Positions 50,548 to 59,698 of a DNA stretch of 64,000 bases are shown piece by piece (positions within the stretch are counted from its first letter, which is position 1; each line of letters starts with the position of its first letter). The notes beneath the pieces are model-generated. The model worked only from the letters and a program-made list of their open reading frames with translations, searched no databases and was not told the origin of the DNA. The DNA is from JAJDTT01 sp965116695 (GTDB lineage Bacteria > Acidobacteriota > UBA6911 > RPQK01 > JAJDTT01), in the NCBI GenBank assembly GCA_965116695.1, contig OZ220706.1, positions 1,364,001-1,428,000 on the forward strand. The letters run 5' to 3'. Both the position numbers and the translations under genes were made by a program.

Positions 50548-53055
50548 ATGAATTTCTCAAGATCGATGATGGTATGGGGGTTGGCAGTCAGCCTGACCGG
50601 GATTTTCGGCGCAATGCCCCCGATTCTTGCCCAGGACGCAGAGCTGACCACGGCCAAGGATGTGGTGGAGGCGGCTCCCGAGGATACCAACGATACGCTG
50701 AAGAAATTCGTCGAATCTGCACGAGATCACTTCTTGACCCTGCCCATCAGTGCGCTGCTCACGCTGGGGGACACCCTGCGGGAAGAGGGCGGGGATTGGA
50801 ACTACCAGTCCATGTACCTGGTTGTCCTGACCGACATGGGCTCCGTGTTCATTCACGGCGAAGATATGAGCAAGGACGACACGGACCTTACGGAAGAAGT
50901 AGACGACAATGGGAAAATGGTCGTCCAGGAGATCGTCACGGCGTTAATTGACAATGACGACGAGGAGATCTTCGTCGAGTACACGTGGGACGATCCGGCG
51001 ACCGACGACACGAATCCCAGGCATTGCTACGCCATCAAGGGGGGTCATCCCGCGTTGCCCGGCCGGGTGTTCATTCTGGTGGGCGGCTATCACGTGAACG
51101 TTGCGACGAGCATGGAACCGGCGGAGGAAACCGAAGACCTCCCTGAATTCCCGGAGATTTCGGCCACGGACGTCCGGGACCGGGAGACCTTGAAAGCGTT
51201 CGTTGAAGGAGCGGGCGATTGGGCTGTTCGGGCCCTGCCGACTCTGGGCTTCGATCTGCAGAAACTGGAGGCCATCTTCAGGCTGGAAGGGGAAGGGGGT
51301 CATTGGAAGAGCGGCTCCACCTACATCTTTACCATGACGCCTGACGGCAGGGTGATTTTTCACGGTGCCCGTGAAGACCAGGAGGGCACGATCAACATCG
51401 ACCTGGAAGACCGCAACGGATTCCGATTCGTGGAGGCTCTCATCGGTGCTGCCATCGACGAGGAAGCAAGCGGCTACGTCGAGTACTACTGGGACGATCC
51501 GGGAGTCGAGGGCGATGAGGAACTGGGTTCCGCCAAGGTCGGCTACGCCGAAACCGTCACGCTACCGGACGACTTCGCCATTTTCCCCGGTGCGACGATC
51601 GTCGTCGGCTCCGGCTTCTACAAGGGCAACCAGTTGGCTCTCGACTTCGCGCACTTCGCCAACGGGGGCGGCATCACCTCGGACGTCGTGGTGGTGAACG
51701 CGTCCGGCAACGCGGTCCGGCCCGACATCTACTTTTACGACAAGATGGGAGGACTCATCGACGCGGGATCGGTCGTGGACGTCATGGGGCAGGGTCTGGA
51801 GGTCACGAGCTATAAAGCTCTGACCGTCACGAACCCAATCCCGTCGCTGGGCGAGGTCACCATCCCGACCCACGGCATGGGAGACCTGATGACCGGGTCG
51901 GTGAAGGTGGTTTCCGACAGTTCCGACAGCCCCATCGGCGGCGTCCTGCGCTTTGATCTGACGGGCGTCGGCGTGGCCGGCGTCGGTGCCAGCCTGCCGG
52001 TCCGGGACGCCATTTTTCCGGCGCGCCGCATGGCAAACGGGATCAACACCGGCGCCGCGTTCCGCAACCTGAGCGAGTCCGGGCAGATGTTGACCTGCCG
52101 CCTGATGAAGGACGGCCAGCAACTCGGCGACGACGCGATGGTCGATTTGCCGGCCAACGGACAGGACGCCAAGTTCATCCACGAGATGTTCGACCACGAT
52201 ACGTCCGACTTCACGGGATCGGTCCGCTGCACCTCGCCGGAGGGCGAGCAGGAGTTCACCGCCGTCGCCTTGGAGTTGGACACCAACAACGGCGTCTTCA
52301 CGACCCTGCCGGTGGTGCCGGTGGCTATGGACGGATCCGGTTCCGGCAACGGACAAGCCACGCTCTATTTCGCCCACTTCGCCAACGGGGGAGGCATCAC
52401 CTCGGACATCGTGGTGGTGAACGCAGCCGCCACGGCAGCCCAGCCGGACATTTACTTCTTCGACAAGGAAGGTGAACTCATCGACGCGGGATCGCTGTTG
52501 GACGTCATGGGGCAGGGCTTCGAGGTCACGAGCGACGGAGCTCTGACCGTCCCGAACCCGATACCGGCGCTGGGCGAGGTCACCATCCCGACCCACGGCA
52601 TGGGAGACCTGATGACCGGGTCGGTGAAGGTGGAGTCCGACAGTTCCGGCAGCTCTATCGGCGGCGTCCTGCGCTTTGACCTGACCGGTGTCGGCGTGGC
52701 CGGCGTCGGAGCCAGCCAGCCGGTCCGGGATGCCATCTTTCCGGCGCGCCGCGTGGCCGGCGGGATCAACACCGGGGCGGCATTCCGGAACCTGAGCGAT
52801 TCCGGGCAGATGTTGACCTGCCGGTTGATGAAGGACGGCCAGCAGTTGGGCGGCGATGCCATGGTCGACTTGCCGGCCAACGGACAGGACGCCAAGTTCA
52901 TCCACGAGATGTTCGACTACGACACCTCCGACTTCACCGGATCGGTTCGCTGCACGTCGCCGGCAGGGGGCCAGGAATTCACCGCCGTCGCACTGGAGTT
53001 GGATACCAACAACAACGTCTTCACCACGCTGCCCGTGGTGCCGGTGGCGCAATAG
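50548..53055 (+). CDS. Secreted dual-Cache protein with a duplicated beta-module (paralogue 3)
   Basis: An 835-residue paralogue of the same family. Sec signal about residues 1-30; Cache-like domain 1 about 45-190 (FVEYTWDDPATDDTNPRH), Cache-like domain 2 about 200-350 (GYVEYYWDDPGVEGDEE), then two copies of the beta-module in tandem (about 350-590 and 600-830). Both copies have HFANGGGITSDVVVVNA or ITSDIVVVNA, GVLRFDLTGVGVAGVGAS, INTGAAFRNLSE/D and FTTLPVVPV; the two are closely similar, a recent internal duplication. It lacks the acidic tail of the others (ends PVVPVAQ). Upstream is a terminator, so it probably has its own promoter. Confidence 0.75.
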   Translation: MNFSRSMMVWGLAVSLTGIFGAMPPILAQDAELTTAKDVVEAAPEDTNDTLKKFVESARDHFLTLPISALLTLGDTLREEGGDWNYQSMYLVVLTDMGSVFIHGEDMSKDDTDLTEEVDDNGKMVVQEIVTALIDNDDEEIFVEYTWDDPATDDTNPRHCYAIKGGHPALPGRVFILVGGYHVNVATSMEPAEETEDLPEFPEISATDVRDRETLKAFVEGAGDWAVRALPTLGFDLQKLEAIFRLEGEGGHWKSGSTYIFTMTPDGRVIFHGAREDQEGTINIDLEDRNGFRFVEALIGAAIDEEASGYVEYYWDDPGVEGDEELGSAKVGYAETVTLPDDFAIFPGATIVVGSGFYKGNQLALDFAHFANGGGITSDVVVVNASGNAVRPDIYFYDKMGGLIDAGSVVDVMGQGLEVTSYKALTVTNPIPSLGEVTIPTHGMGDLMTGSVKVVSDSSDSPIGGVLRFDLTGVGVAGVGASLPVRDAIFPARRMANGINTGAAFRNLSESGQMLTCRLMKDGQQLGDDAMVDLPANGQDAKFIHEMFDHDTSDFTGSVRCTSPEGEQEFTAVALELDTNNGVFTTLPVVPVAMDGSGSGNGQATLYFAHFANGGGITSDIVVVNAAATAAQPDIYFFDKEGELIDAGSLLDVMGQGFEVTSDGALTVPNPIPALGEVTIPTHGMGDLMTGSVKVESDSSGSSIGGVLRFDLTGVGVAGVGASQPVRDAIFPARRVAGGINTGAAFRNLSDSGQMLTCRLMKDGQQLGGDAMVDLPANGQDAKFIHEMFDYDTSDFTGSVRCTSPAGGQEFTAVALELDTNNNVFTTLPVVPVAQ

Positions 53056-53119
53056 TCCATGACTTGTCCAGAGTCGTATGACGAACCCGGCGCCTAGCCA
53101 GGAGTAAGGAGCAGGTCCC

Positions 53120-54379
53120 ATGAAGTTATCAAGACCGGCACTCCTCTTGGGAGCCTTGTCGTTAGCCATCTCCTTATTTGCGGGGCAATCCGTGCTTGCC
53201 CACGACGATGGGATCACGGCCAGGGAAGTCCTGGACCGGGAGACCCTGAAGGCTTTCGTCAGGTCTGCGAAGGCGTACGTGGCAGGGATCACTGATCCTG
53301 CCCAGATCGACGAACTTCTGAACGAGCAGTGGAAGTTCGGCTCCGTCTACGTCTACATTTCGAATGCCGAGGGCATCATCCGGTGGCATGGGGCCAATAC
53401 GGACCTGGTGGGCCAGGATCTCACCGCCGTGAAAGACCCGATCACCGGAGCTCTGTTCGTCCAGGAACTCCTTGCCGCGGCCAAATCGGGGGGAGGCTTT
53501 GTCCAGTATCATTTCGACGATCCGGTCGTGATGGGAGACGAAGACCTCACTTCGCCCAAGCTGGGATACGTCGAGCCCTTCACTTCACCCCTTCCGGACC
53601 TCTTTCCGGAAACGGACATGATCATGGGCTCCGGCATCTATCTCGGTCACCAGGTGGCGCTGGACTTCGCCCATTTCGGCAACGGGTCCGCCATCAGTTC
53701 CGATATCGTTCTGGTGAATCTGGCCGCCACGCCGGTCCGGCCTGCGGTCTACTTCTACGACAAGGCGGGCGAACTCATCGATCCGGCGTCGGTGGTGGAT
53801 ATCGGGGAAAACCTGGAAGCCACGGACTACGGGGCGGTCACGCTCCATTCCGAATTGGCGCCCTTGGGCGAAGTCACGATTTCCACCAACGGCCGGGGGG
53901 ATACCGTGACCGGATCGGTGAAAGTGATCTCCGACGGACCCCACAGCCCCATCGGCGGCGTCCTGAGATTTGACGTTCCCGGCGTCGGCGTGGCCGGGGT
54001 CGGCGCCAGCCACGCGGTCCGGAACGCCATCTTCCCGGCTCGCCGCCAGGCTGGAGGCATCGACACCGGAGCGGCGCTCCGCAACTTGAGCGAGAAGGAG
54101 CTGACGTTGACCTGCGGCCTGATGATGGGCGGCGAGGTGTTGGAAGAAGCGGACGTGCCGCTGGCGGCCAACGGCCAGGATGCCAAGTTCATCAGCGAGT
54201 TGTTTGAAACCGACACCTCGAACTTCACGGGATCGGTGCGCTGCACGGCGCCGGGAATCGCTCAGAAGTTCACGGGTGTCGCGGTGGAATTGGATGGCAT
54301 GAACGGCATCTTCACCACGCTGCCGGTGATTCCTCTGGAGGGCGAGATGCCTGCCACGGAGGAAATGGAGTCCGAATAG
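53120..54379 (+). CDS. Secreted single-Cache + beta-module protein (paralogue 4)
   Basis: A 419-residue paralogue with only one Cache-like domain. Sec signal about residues 1-27 (LLLGALSLAISLFAG); Cache-like domain about 35-180 with the modified strand GFVQYHFDDPVVMGDEDLTS and YVEPF, then IMGSGIYLGHQ; beta-module about 180-410 with HFGNGSAISSDIVLVNLAAT, GVLRFDVPGVGVAGVGASH and IDTGAALRNLSEK. The acidic tail reads ATEEMESE. It lies 64 bases after paralogue 3. Its single domain corresponds in sequence to the second Cache domain of the longer paralogues (followed by the beta-module), as if the first was lost or had not yet been added. Confidence 0.75.
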   Translation: MKLSRPALLLGALSLAISLFAGQSVLAHDDGITAREVLDRETLKAFVRSAKAYVAGITDPAQIDELLNEQWKFGSVYVYISNAEGIIRWHGANTDLVGQDLTAVKDPITGALFVQELLAAAKSGGGFVQYHFDDPVVMGDEDLTSPKLGYVEPFTSPLPDLFPETDMIMGSGIYLGHQVALDFAHFGNGSAISSDIVLVNLAATPVRPAVYFYDKAGELIDPASVVDIGENLEATDYGAVTLHSELAPLGEVTISTNGRGDTVTGSVKVISDGPHSPIGGVLRFDVPGVGVAGVGASHAVRNAIFPARRQAGGIDTGAALRNLSEKELTLTCGLMMGGEVLEEADVPLAANGQDAKFISELFETDTSNFTGSVRCTAPGIAQKFTGVAVELDGMNGIFTTLPVIPLEGEMPATEEMESE

Positions 54380-54383
54380 GAGC

Positions 54384-54475
54384 GGGGACTGTTAGTCCCC
54401 CATTGGGACAGGCGGCTTTCTTGCTGCCTGCCGGTTCGATATAACGAGAAGGATGAAAAGGGGCTCCGTCCCCCT
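54384..54475. repeat. Hairpin repeats between the Cache array and the yhaON-like pair
   Basis: GGGGACT/AGTCCCC (54384-54400) is followed by CCATTGG, a weaker hairpin with GGCGG/CTGCC arms (about 54411-54430) and GGGG...CCCC (54460-54473). They resemble the elements at 6891, 35067 and 59531. The first could also act as a transcription terminator for the array. Confidence 0.75.
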
Positions 54476-54511
54476 CCCCACCGGTCGGCGCCAAGAACGC
54501 CGCCGCTCCCG

Positions 54512-54610
54512 TCACTTCAATAACGCGCAGGAGACTCCCAGGGTCGGACAGGGGCAGCCCGTCAACCGGATGCCGGCCCACCGGACCTTGCCGTAGCGGT
54601 ACTCGAACGG
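54512..54610 (-). pseudogene. Decayed duplicate of the 3' end of the NRAMP-like transporter gene
   Basis: Read on the minus strand, this segment encodes EYRYGKVRWAGIRLTGCPCP and then TLGVSCALLK plus stop, compared with EYRYGKAWWAGILLMGCLYL and TLGVSYAFLK plus stop at the end of the gene at 59600-60976. The two DNA segments (54499-54610 and 59587-59698) align without gaps at a constant offset of 5088 bases, with about 16 mismatches in 112 bases. The frame and stop are kept, but hydrophobic residues are replaced. It has no start and no upstream body, so it is a remnant. Confidence 0.85.
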
Positions 54611-54626
54611 ATAGCGTATTTCCGTT

Positions 54627-55901
54627 GTGAATCCATTTCGCTTCATTCACACCGCAGACGTTCATCTGGACAGTCCCTTGAAGGGGCTTGCCAAACATGA
54701 AGGGACCGCGGCCGACTCCATTCGCACCGCCACGCGGGGAGCCTTGCATCAATTGGTCGGACTCGCCATCGAAGAGCGGGTCTCCTTCCTGATCATCGCC
54801 GGCGACCTCTATGACGGCGACTGGCGAGACTACCGGACGGGCCTTTACTTCGTCAGCGAGATGGGCCGCCTCCACAGGTCCGGCATTCCCGTCTATCTGC
54901 TCTACGGCAATCATGACGCCAGAAGTCAGATCACGCGCCGCCTCACCCTGCCCGAAAATGTGCACGTTTTCGGATCACGTAGACCACAGTCCTTTCCGAT
55001 TGACGGCCTGAACGTCGTCCTCCACGGACAGAGCTACAGGCAACGGGATGTCACGGACAATCTGGCGCTGAATTACCCGGAACCGGTCCCGGGCGCCTTC
55101 AACATCGGCGTCCTGCATACGGGACTCGGGGGTATCGGCGGCCATGAGAACTACGCGCCGTGTGCACTCGCCGATCTCATCGGCAAGGGCTACGACTATT
55201 GGGCGCTGGGCCATGTTCACCGGGCGGAAGTACTTCATTCCCGGCCCCATATCGTGTTTCCCGGGAACTTGCAGGGACGGCACGTGCGGGAGACCGGCGC
55301 CAAAGGCGCCACCATGGTCACGATCGACAACGGCGAAATCTCAGATCCTGAAACTTTGCCTTGCGATGTGGTGCGTTGGACCGTCGTGACGGTCGACTTG
55401 GGGTCTGCGACGAGCTTCGGCGAGGTCTTGGACCGAATTCGGGACGCCCTTGATAATGCCGTCGACACTTGCTCCGGAGGTCGTCTCCTGGCGTGCCGCA
55501 TCGTCCTCCAGGGCCGTACCGAAGTCCATGGCCGACTTCTGACCGACGAGGAGCAACTCCTCGCCGAGGCGCGCTCCGTCGCGCTGGGCCTCGGGGATGA
55601 CGCGGCCTGGGTGGAAAAGGTGCTCGTGGAGACCGAACCGGCGATCGCCCCGGAGATCCTGGAGCGGCGGGAGGATGCCGTCGGCGAACTGCTCCGAATG
55701 CTGCAGGAGGCGGAGGCCGATACCGACCTGCTGCACCGGCTGGAGGCCGACGTCGGTGGGATGGTCCGCCGGCTACCTTCGGAAGTGCGGTCCGCGGTGG
55801 AGGATACGGTGCTGAAGGCCGCGGTCGACGGCGACCACGCCGCGTTGATCGGCGGAGTGGCGCCGTTTTTGTCCGCACGGCTGACGGAGGGACGAGACTG
55901 A
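54627..55901 (+). CDS. YhaO/SbcD-like DNA repair nuclease
   Basis: A 424-residue calcineurin-like metallophosphoesterase. The five phosphoesterase motifs are readable: DVHLDSP (D11, H13), IIAGDLYDGDW, LLYGNHDARS, VLHTGLGG and WALGHVHRAE. The C-terminal part, about residues 280-424, is helical and charged. Together with the ATPase gene one base downstream, it forms an Mre11/Rad50-like (SbcD/SbcC, YhaO/YhaN) nuclease complex that processes DNA ends or hairpins. The start is GTG 54627. The gene begins only 17 bases after the decayed transporter 3' end. Confidence 0.9.
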   Translation: MNPFRFIHTADVHLDSPLKGLAKHEGTAADSIRTATRGALHQLVGLAIEERVSFLIIAGDLYDGDWRDYRTGLYFVSEMGRLHRSGIPVYLLYGNHDARSQITRRLTLPENVHVFGSRRPQSFPIDGLNVVLHGQSYRQRDVTDNLALNYPEPVPGAFNIGVLHTGLGGIGGHENYAPCALADLIGKGYDYWALGHVHRAEVLHSRPHIVFPGNLQGRHVRETGAKGATMVTIDNGEISDPETLPCDVVRWTVVTVDLGSATSFGEVLDRIRDALDNAVDTCSGGRLLACRIVLQGRTEVHGRLLTDEEQLLAEARSVALGLGDDAAWVEKVLVETEPAIAPEILERREDAVGELLRMLQEAEADTDLLHRLEADVGGMVRRLPSEVRSAVEDTVLKAAVDGDHAALIGGVAPFLSARLTEGRD

Positions 55902-55902
55902 A

Positions 55903-58900
55903 ATGCGGTGCGGACGGCTCGACCTGCTCCGTTACGGGCACTTCACCGACTGTTCCTTCCAGTTTCCGGCCGGCGATGTCGATTTCCACGTAGTGTTCGG
56001 TCTCAACGAGGCCGGAAAGTCCACCGCGCTCTCGGCCATCGAGGATCTCCTGTTCGGCATCCCCGTGAGATCCCCCTACAATTTCTTGCACAACTACGGG
56101 AGCCTGCGGATCGGCGCCGTCCTGGAAAACGAACAGTCGTCGCTGCACGTGGTTCGCCGCAAGGGCAGGAAGGATACGCTGCTCGGGACCGACCAGCTTC
56201 CGCTGCCGGGCGGCGAGACCGCGTTGCGACCTTTTCTGGCGGGCGCCGATCGTCCCTTCTTCGAGCGGATGTTCAGTCTCGACCACGTTCGGCTCGAAAC
56301 CGGCGGCCGGGAGATACTGGAAGCCAAGGACGATGTCGGGCAGGTGCTGTTCTCGGCTGGCGCCGGGCTTACAGGCCTGCGAGACCTGCTGGGCGAGCTT
56401 TCCCACGAGGCTGACCGACTCTGGGCGCCGAGAAGGGCGAGGCACAGAAAGTTCTATCAGGCTCTTGACAGGCTGAGGGACGCCGGAACGGAGTTGCGGC
56501 AACAGACGGTCACGGCCCACACGTGGCAGGAGTTGAAACAGGCGTTCGAGGGCGCCGAAGAGACCTACACCGGAATCGAGTCCGAGTTCGAAAATCTATC
56601 CGCCGAAGTTCGCCGGCTCAGTCGCATCCGGCGCGTCTATCGCGAGGTCTGCCGCATGGTCGACCTGGAAGAGGAAAAGGATATTGCGGCGTTGGAAAAG
56701 GTCGTCCTGCTGCCCGAAGACGCTCGACCGGTCCTGGAGGAATCGGAGCGAAGGGACAGCGAGCTGACAACCCGGATCGAGACTCTCTCCGGCCGTCTGG
56801 CCCAGGCGCAGGAGGAGTTGAGCACTCTCGAATACGATGAACGGCTGATCCTTCGCGATCCGGACATCACCCACCTGCATGAACGCCGGATCGAGGTCCG
56901 CCGCGGGAAGGACGACCTCCCGAAGCGGCAGGCGGAGCTCGCTGCGGCGGAAGCCGAGCTGCGGGACCTGGCCGCCGAGTTGGGCTGGAAGGAGGAGGTC
57001 GGCAAGTTGATCTCCCGCATACCGGCGCGGACCAAGCTGGGCGTCCTGCGGTCCCTCCTGAGCCAGCGAGGCAAGCTGGCCTCGGACCGGGAGAACCGGG
57101 ACGGGAATGTGCAGGAGGCTCAAGCCGAACAGGAAGAGATTCGACAGACCATCGAAGTCATGGGCGAGACCTTCGATGTCTCGCGGTTGAAATCGGTCAT
57201 CAGGGCGATCCGGGAGAGCGGCGACATCACCGGGCGCGTACGCCGGGCCCAGTTGGACGTCAAGCACACGCAGGATCGCCTGGATCGACTGTTCTCCGCC
57301 CTGCACCCGGCCGTCCCGAGTCAAGAGGCCGCTACCGGGATGCGGGTGCCCCTGGCGGCCACCGTGCAAGCACATCGGGACAAGCTGCAGAACTGGGAGC
57401 GGCGCCACCGCGAGGCGGTCCGCCAACTTGCCCGCGCCAAAATGGACCTTCATCAAGCCCGCAGCAAATTCCGGAGCGCCATGCGAGAGGAACAGGTCGT
57501 CTCCATGGAGACCCTCCGGGAGGCCAGAGCTGATCGGGACGCTCTCTGGAGATTGGCCAGGAAAAGGCACATCGAGAATCTGCGGGTGACCGCCGAGGAG
57601 GCTGGGCGCTACGCGCACGCGCTTGACGACCTGGCGACGGCCGTGACAACCGCGATACGCAACGCCGACGACTTGGCGGACCGGCGATTCGACACCGCCG
57701 AAGCGGCCGGACGCTTGGCGGAGATGTCCCGCGCCATCGACGAGCAAGAGTCCGGCATGTCCCAACTCACCCGGCTCCGGGAGGAGCTCGTGCAGGAAGG
57801 CGAGCGTCTGCACGCCGATTGGGAGACCCTGTGGAGCCGGGCGCCGTTTTCGCCCTTGCCGCCCGACGCCATGCTGGAGTGGATGAAGACGCGAAATGAT
57901 CTGCTGGATGCGGTCGATGACCGGGACAAGGCGGCCCGCACGCTGGAGGTCCACTGCGAAGAGCTGAGAGAGGCCAGGGCGGAGCTCCTGGGCGAATTCT
58001 CGTCACTGGGCGCCGACCCCGCCCTGTTTGAGCAGGAGACCCTTCCGATGATGCTGGAGCGTGCAGACGGAATACGTTTGGATCATGAGCAGGAGGCGGA
58101 CACCAAGAGTCGACTCGAGGACCGCCTGCAGGAAGCGAAGTCCACGCTGGAGCGCCGCCGCCGCGAGTTGGCCCGGGCGGAGCAGGCGTGGGTCCGGTGG
58201 CGGAAGGAGTGGTCGGCCGCCCTGACCGAGGTCGGGCTCACCAGCGGCTCGAATCCCGATTCGGTGTCCGCTCTGATCGACGTCATGGACCGGATACGAG
58301 AGAAGTCCCTGCGGATCAACGACCTGCGCCATCAACGCATCGGCAAGATCCGGCGAGACGTGGCCGACTTCGAGGCCCTCGTCGAGAAGATGGTCCATGA
58401 GGTGGCGGGAGACCTCTCCGGGACGCCCGCCGAGGACGCCGTTGTCGAGATTGAGAACCGCTTGGCCGACGCTCGGCGCACACGTGACCTTCGGGCCAGG
58501 AAGGAGCAGGAGACAAGAGATCTGGAGAACAGCCTCCGCGTCCTGGTGGAGGACCGCGAAGCGGCACGCGGATCGGTCAACTATCTCAGGGACGCGGCCG
58601 GCGTGGCGACCAGCAATGAGCTGAGGAACGCCATTGAGAAGTCCGATTCCCTGCGGGCGCTGAAACTCGAGCTGGCCGCGATCCGGCAGGCACTGGAGCA
58701 GCAAGGGGATGGTCTGACGGCGGCGGAGTTGGAAGAAGAGTGCGAAAACGTGGATCTGGACCAGGTCGTGGCCCAGGAAGACACCACCCAGGCCAGACTG
58801 AGGCGATTACGGGAGCAGTTGGCGGCCGCCGCCGAGCAGCGGGCTCAGGCTCGAAGCGCTTTCCAGGCGGTCGGCGGTGACGCGGCGGCGGCCCGAGCCG

Positions 58901-59433
58901 AAGCGGAGCGCCAGGAGGCTCTCGTGGACCTGGGCCAGATCTCCGAGCGCTATGTCCGCGTGCGGACCTCGGTCCTCTTGTTGCGGTGGGCCATCGACCG
59001 CTACAGGCGCGAGAAGCAGGCTCCTCTGCTCAGGCGCGCCGGCCAGCTCTTTGCGACCGTCACCGGAGGCTCCTTCACCGGGCTTCGGGTCGACTACGAC
59101 ACCAGGGACCAGGCTCATCTGATCGGAACGAGGCCCGGTGGTGAGGCCGTTCCGGTGCCGGGCATGAGCAGCGGAACCGCGGACCAGCTTTACTTCGCTC
59201 TGCGCATCGCTTCCGTCGAAGACTATCTCGGTCATGCCGCGGCCCTGCCCTTCGTGGCCGACGATCTGTTCGTCAACTTCGACGACGACCGGGCGCGAGC
59301 CGGCTTCCAGGTGCTGGGAGAACTGGCCAGGAAGACTCAGGTGCTCTTCTTTACCCACCATCGGCACCTCCTGGAAATTGCACGGGAAACGTTGGGCGGC
59401 TCGGTTTCCGATGTGGACCTGACCCGGCGCTGA
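55903..59433 (+). CDS. YhaN/SbcC-like SMC-type ATPase
   Basis: A 1176-residue ABC-type ATPase. Walker A is GLNEAGKST at residues 33-41, followed by the YhaN-style N-terminal domain (IEDLLFGIPVRSPYNFLHNY). Residues about 190-1000 are a long alpha-helical/coiled-coil region rich in Glu, Arg and Leu. The C-terminal end has the signature region MSSGTADQLYFALRIASVED and Walker B FVADDLFVNFDDDRA, then FFTHHRH. This is the partner of the upstream nuclease: ATP-driven binding of DNA ends. The ATG starts one base after the nuclease stop. Confidence 0.92.
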   Translation: MRCGRLDLLRYGHFTDCSFQFPAGDVDFHVVFGLNEAGKSTALSAIEDLLFGIPVRSPYNFLHNYGSLRIGAVLENEQSSLHVVRRKGRKDTLLGTDQLPLPGGETALRPFLAGADRPFFERMFSLDHVRLETGGREILEAKDDVGQVLFSAGAGLTGLRDLLGELSHEADRLWAPRRARHRKFYQALDRLRDAGTELRQQTVTAHTWQELKQAFEGAEETYTGIESEFENLSAEVRRLSRIRRVYREVCRMVDLEEEKDIAALEKVVLLPEDARPVLEESERRDSELTTRIETLSGRLAQAQEELSTLEYDERLILRDPDITHLHERRIEVRRGKDDLPKRQAELAAAEAELRDLAAELGWKEEVGKLISRIPARTKLGVLRSLLSQRGKLASDRENRDGNVQEAQAEQEEIRQTIEVMGETFDVSRLKSVIRAIRESGDITGRVRRAQLDVKHTQDRLDRLFSALHPAVPSQEAATGMRVPLAATVQAHRDKLQNWERRHREAVRQLARAKMDLHQARSKFRSAMREEQVVSMETLREARADRDALWRLARKRHIENLRVTAEEAGRYAHALDDLATAVTTAIRNADDLADRRFDTAEAAGRLAEMSRAIDEQESGMSQLTRLREELVQEGERLHADWETLWSRAPFSPLPPDAMLEWMKTRNDLLDAVDDRDKAARTLEVHCEELREARAELLGEFSSLGADPALFEQETLPMMLERADGIRLDHEQEADTKSRLEDRLQEAKSTLERRRRELARAEQAWVRWRKEWSAALTEVGLTSGSNPDSVSALIDVMDRIREKSLRINDLRHQRIGKIRRDVADFEALVEKMVHEVAGDLSGTPAEDAVVEIENRLADARRTRDLRARKEQETRDLENSLRVLVEDREAARGSVNYLRDAAGVATSNELRNAIEKSDSLRALKLELAAIRQALEQQGDGLTAAELEEECENVDLDQVVAQEDTTQARLRRLREQLAAAAEQRAQARSAFQAVGGDAAAARAEAERQEALVDLGQISERYVRVRTSVLLLRWAIDRYRREKQAPLLRRAGQLFATVTGGSFTGLRVDYDTRDQAHLIGTRPGGEAVPVPGMSSGTADQLYFALRIASVEDYLGHAAALPFVADDLFVNFDDDRARAGFQVLGELARKTQVLFFTHHRHLLEIARETLGGSVSDVDLTRR

Positions 59434-59530
59434 GATCTGCGGATTCGTGGAGTTTCCGCGGGTCCGTCTCAGTCGCGCGCCCGGCGGCCTCGGTTTTTCT
59501 TCCCGGAATAACAATACGGGCGACTTGGAA

Positions 59531-59593
59531 GGGGGACCTTCAGTCCCCCGCTCTTCGGTGCGCGTACGGGATGCGGCGGCAGGAAAGCCGCCG
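59531..59593. repeat. Hairpin repeats at the 3' end of the NRAMP-like gene
   Basis: GGGGGAC/GTCCCCC (59531-59549) and CGGCGGC/GCCGCCG (59574-59593) are perfect 7-bp stems. They belong to the hairpin family of the window and lie next to the end of the transporter gene and of the direct repeat. They could serve as terminators between the convergent genes. Confidence 0.8.
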
Positions 59594-59698
59594 CTCCCGT
59601 CACTTCAAAAACGCGTAGGAGACTCCCAGGGTCAGGTAGAGGCACCCCATCAAGAGGATGCCCGCCCACCACGCCTTGCCGTAGCGGTACTCGGCCGG
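59587..59698. repeat. Intact copy of the 112-bp direct repeat flanking yhaON
   Basis: This segment covers the 3' end of the NRAMP-like gene and the adjacent bases. It is about 86% identical to 54499-54610, in the same orientation, without gaps. The nuclease and ATPase genes lie exactly between the two copies. Confidence 0.85.

Noticed and set aside
54627..59433. Type of anti-phage defence system based on the nuclease-ATPase pair
   Set aside because: YhaO/YhaN and SbcD/SbcC pairs are ordinary DNA-repair complexes; no other defence gene adjoins it, so defence is not claimed, only the unusual flanking repeats.
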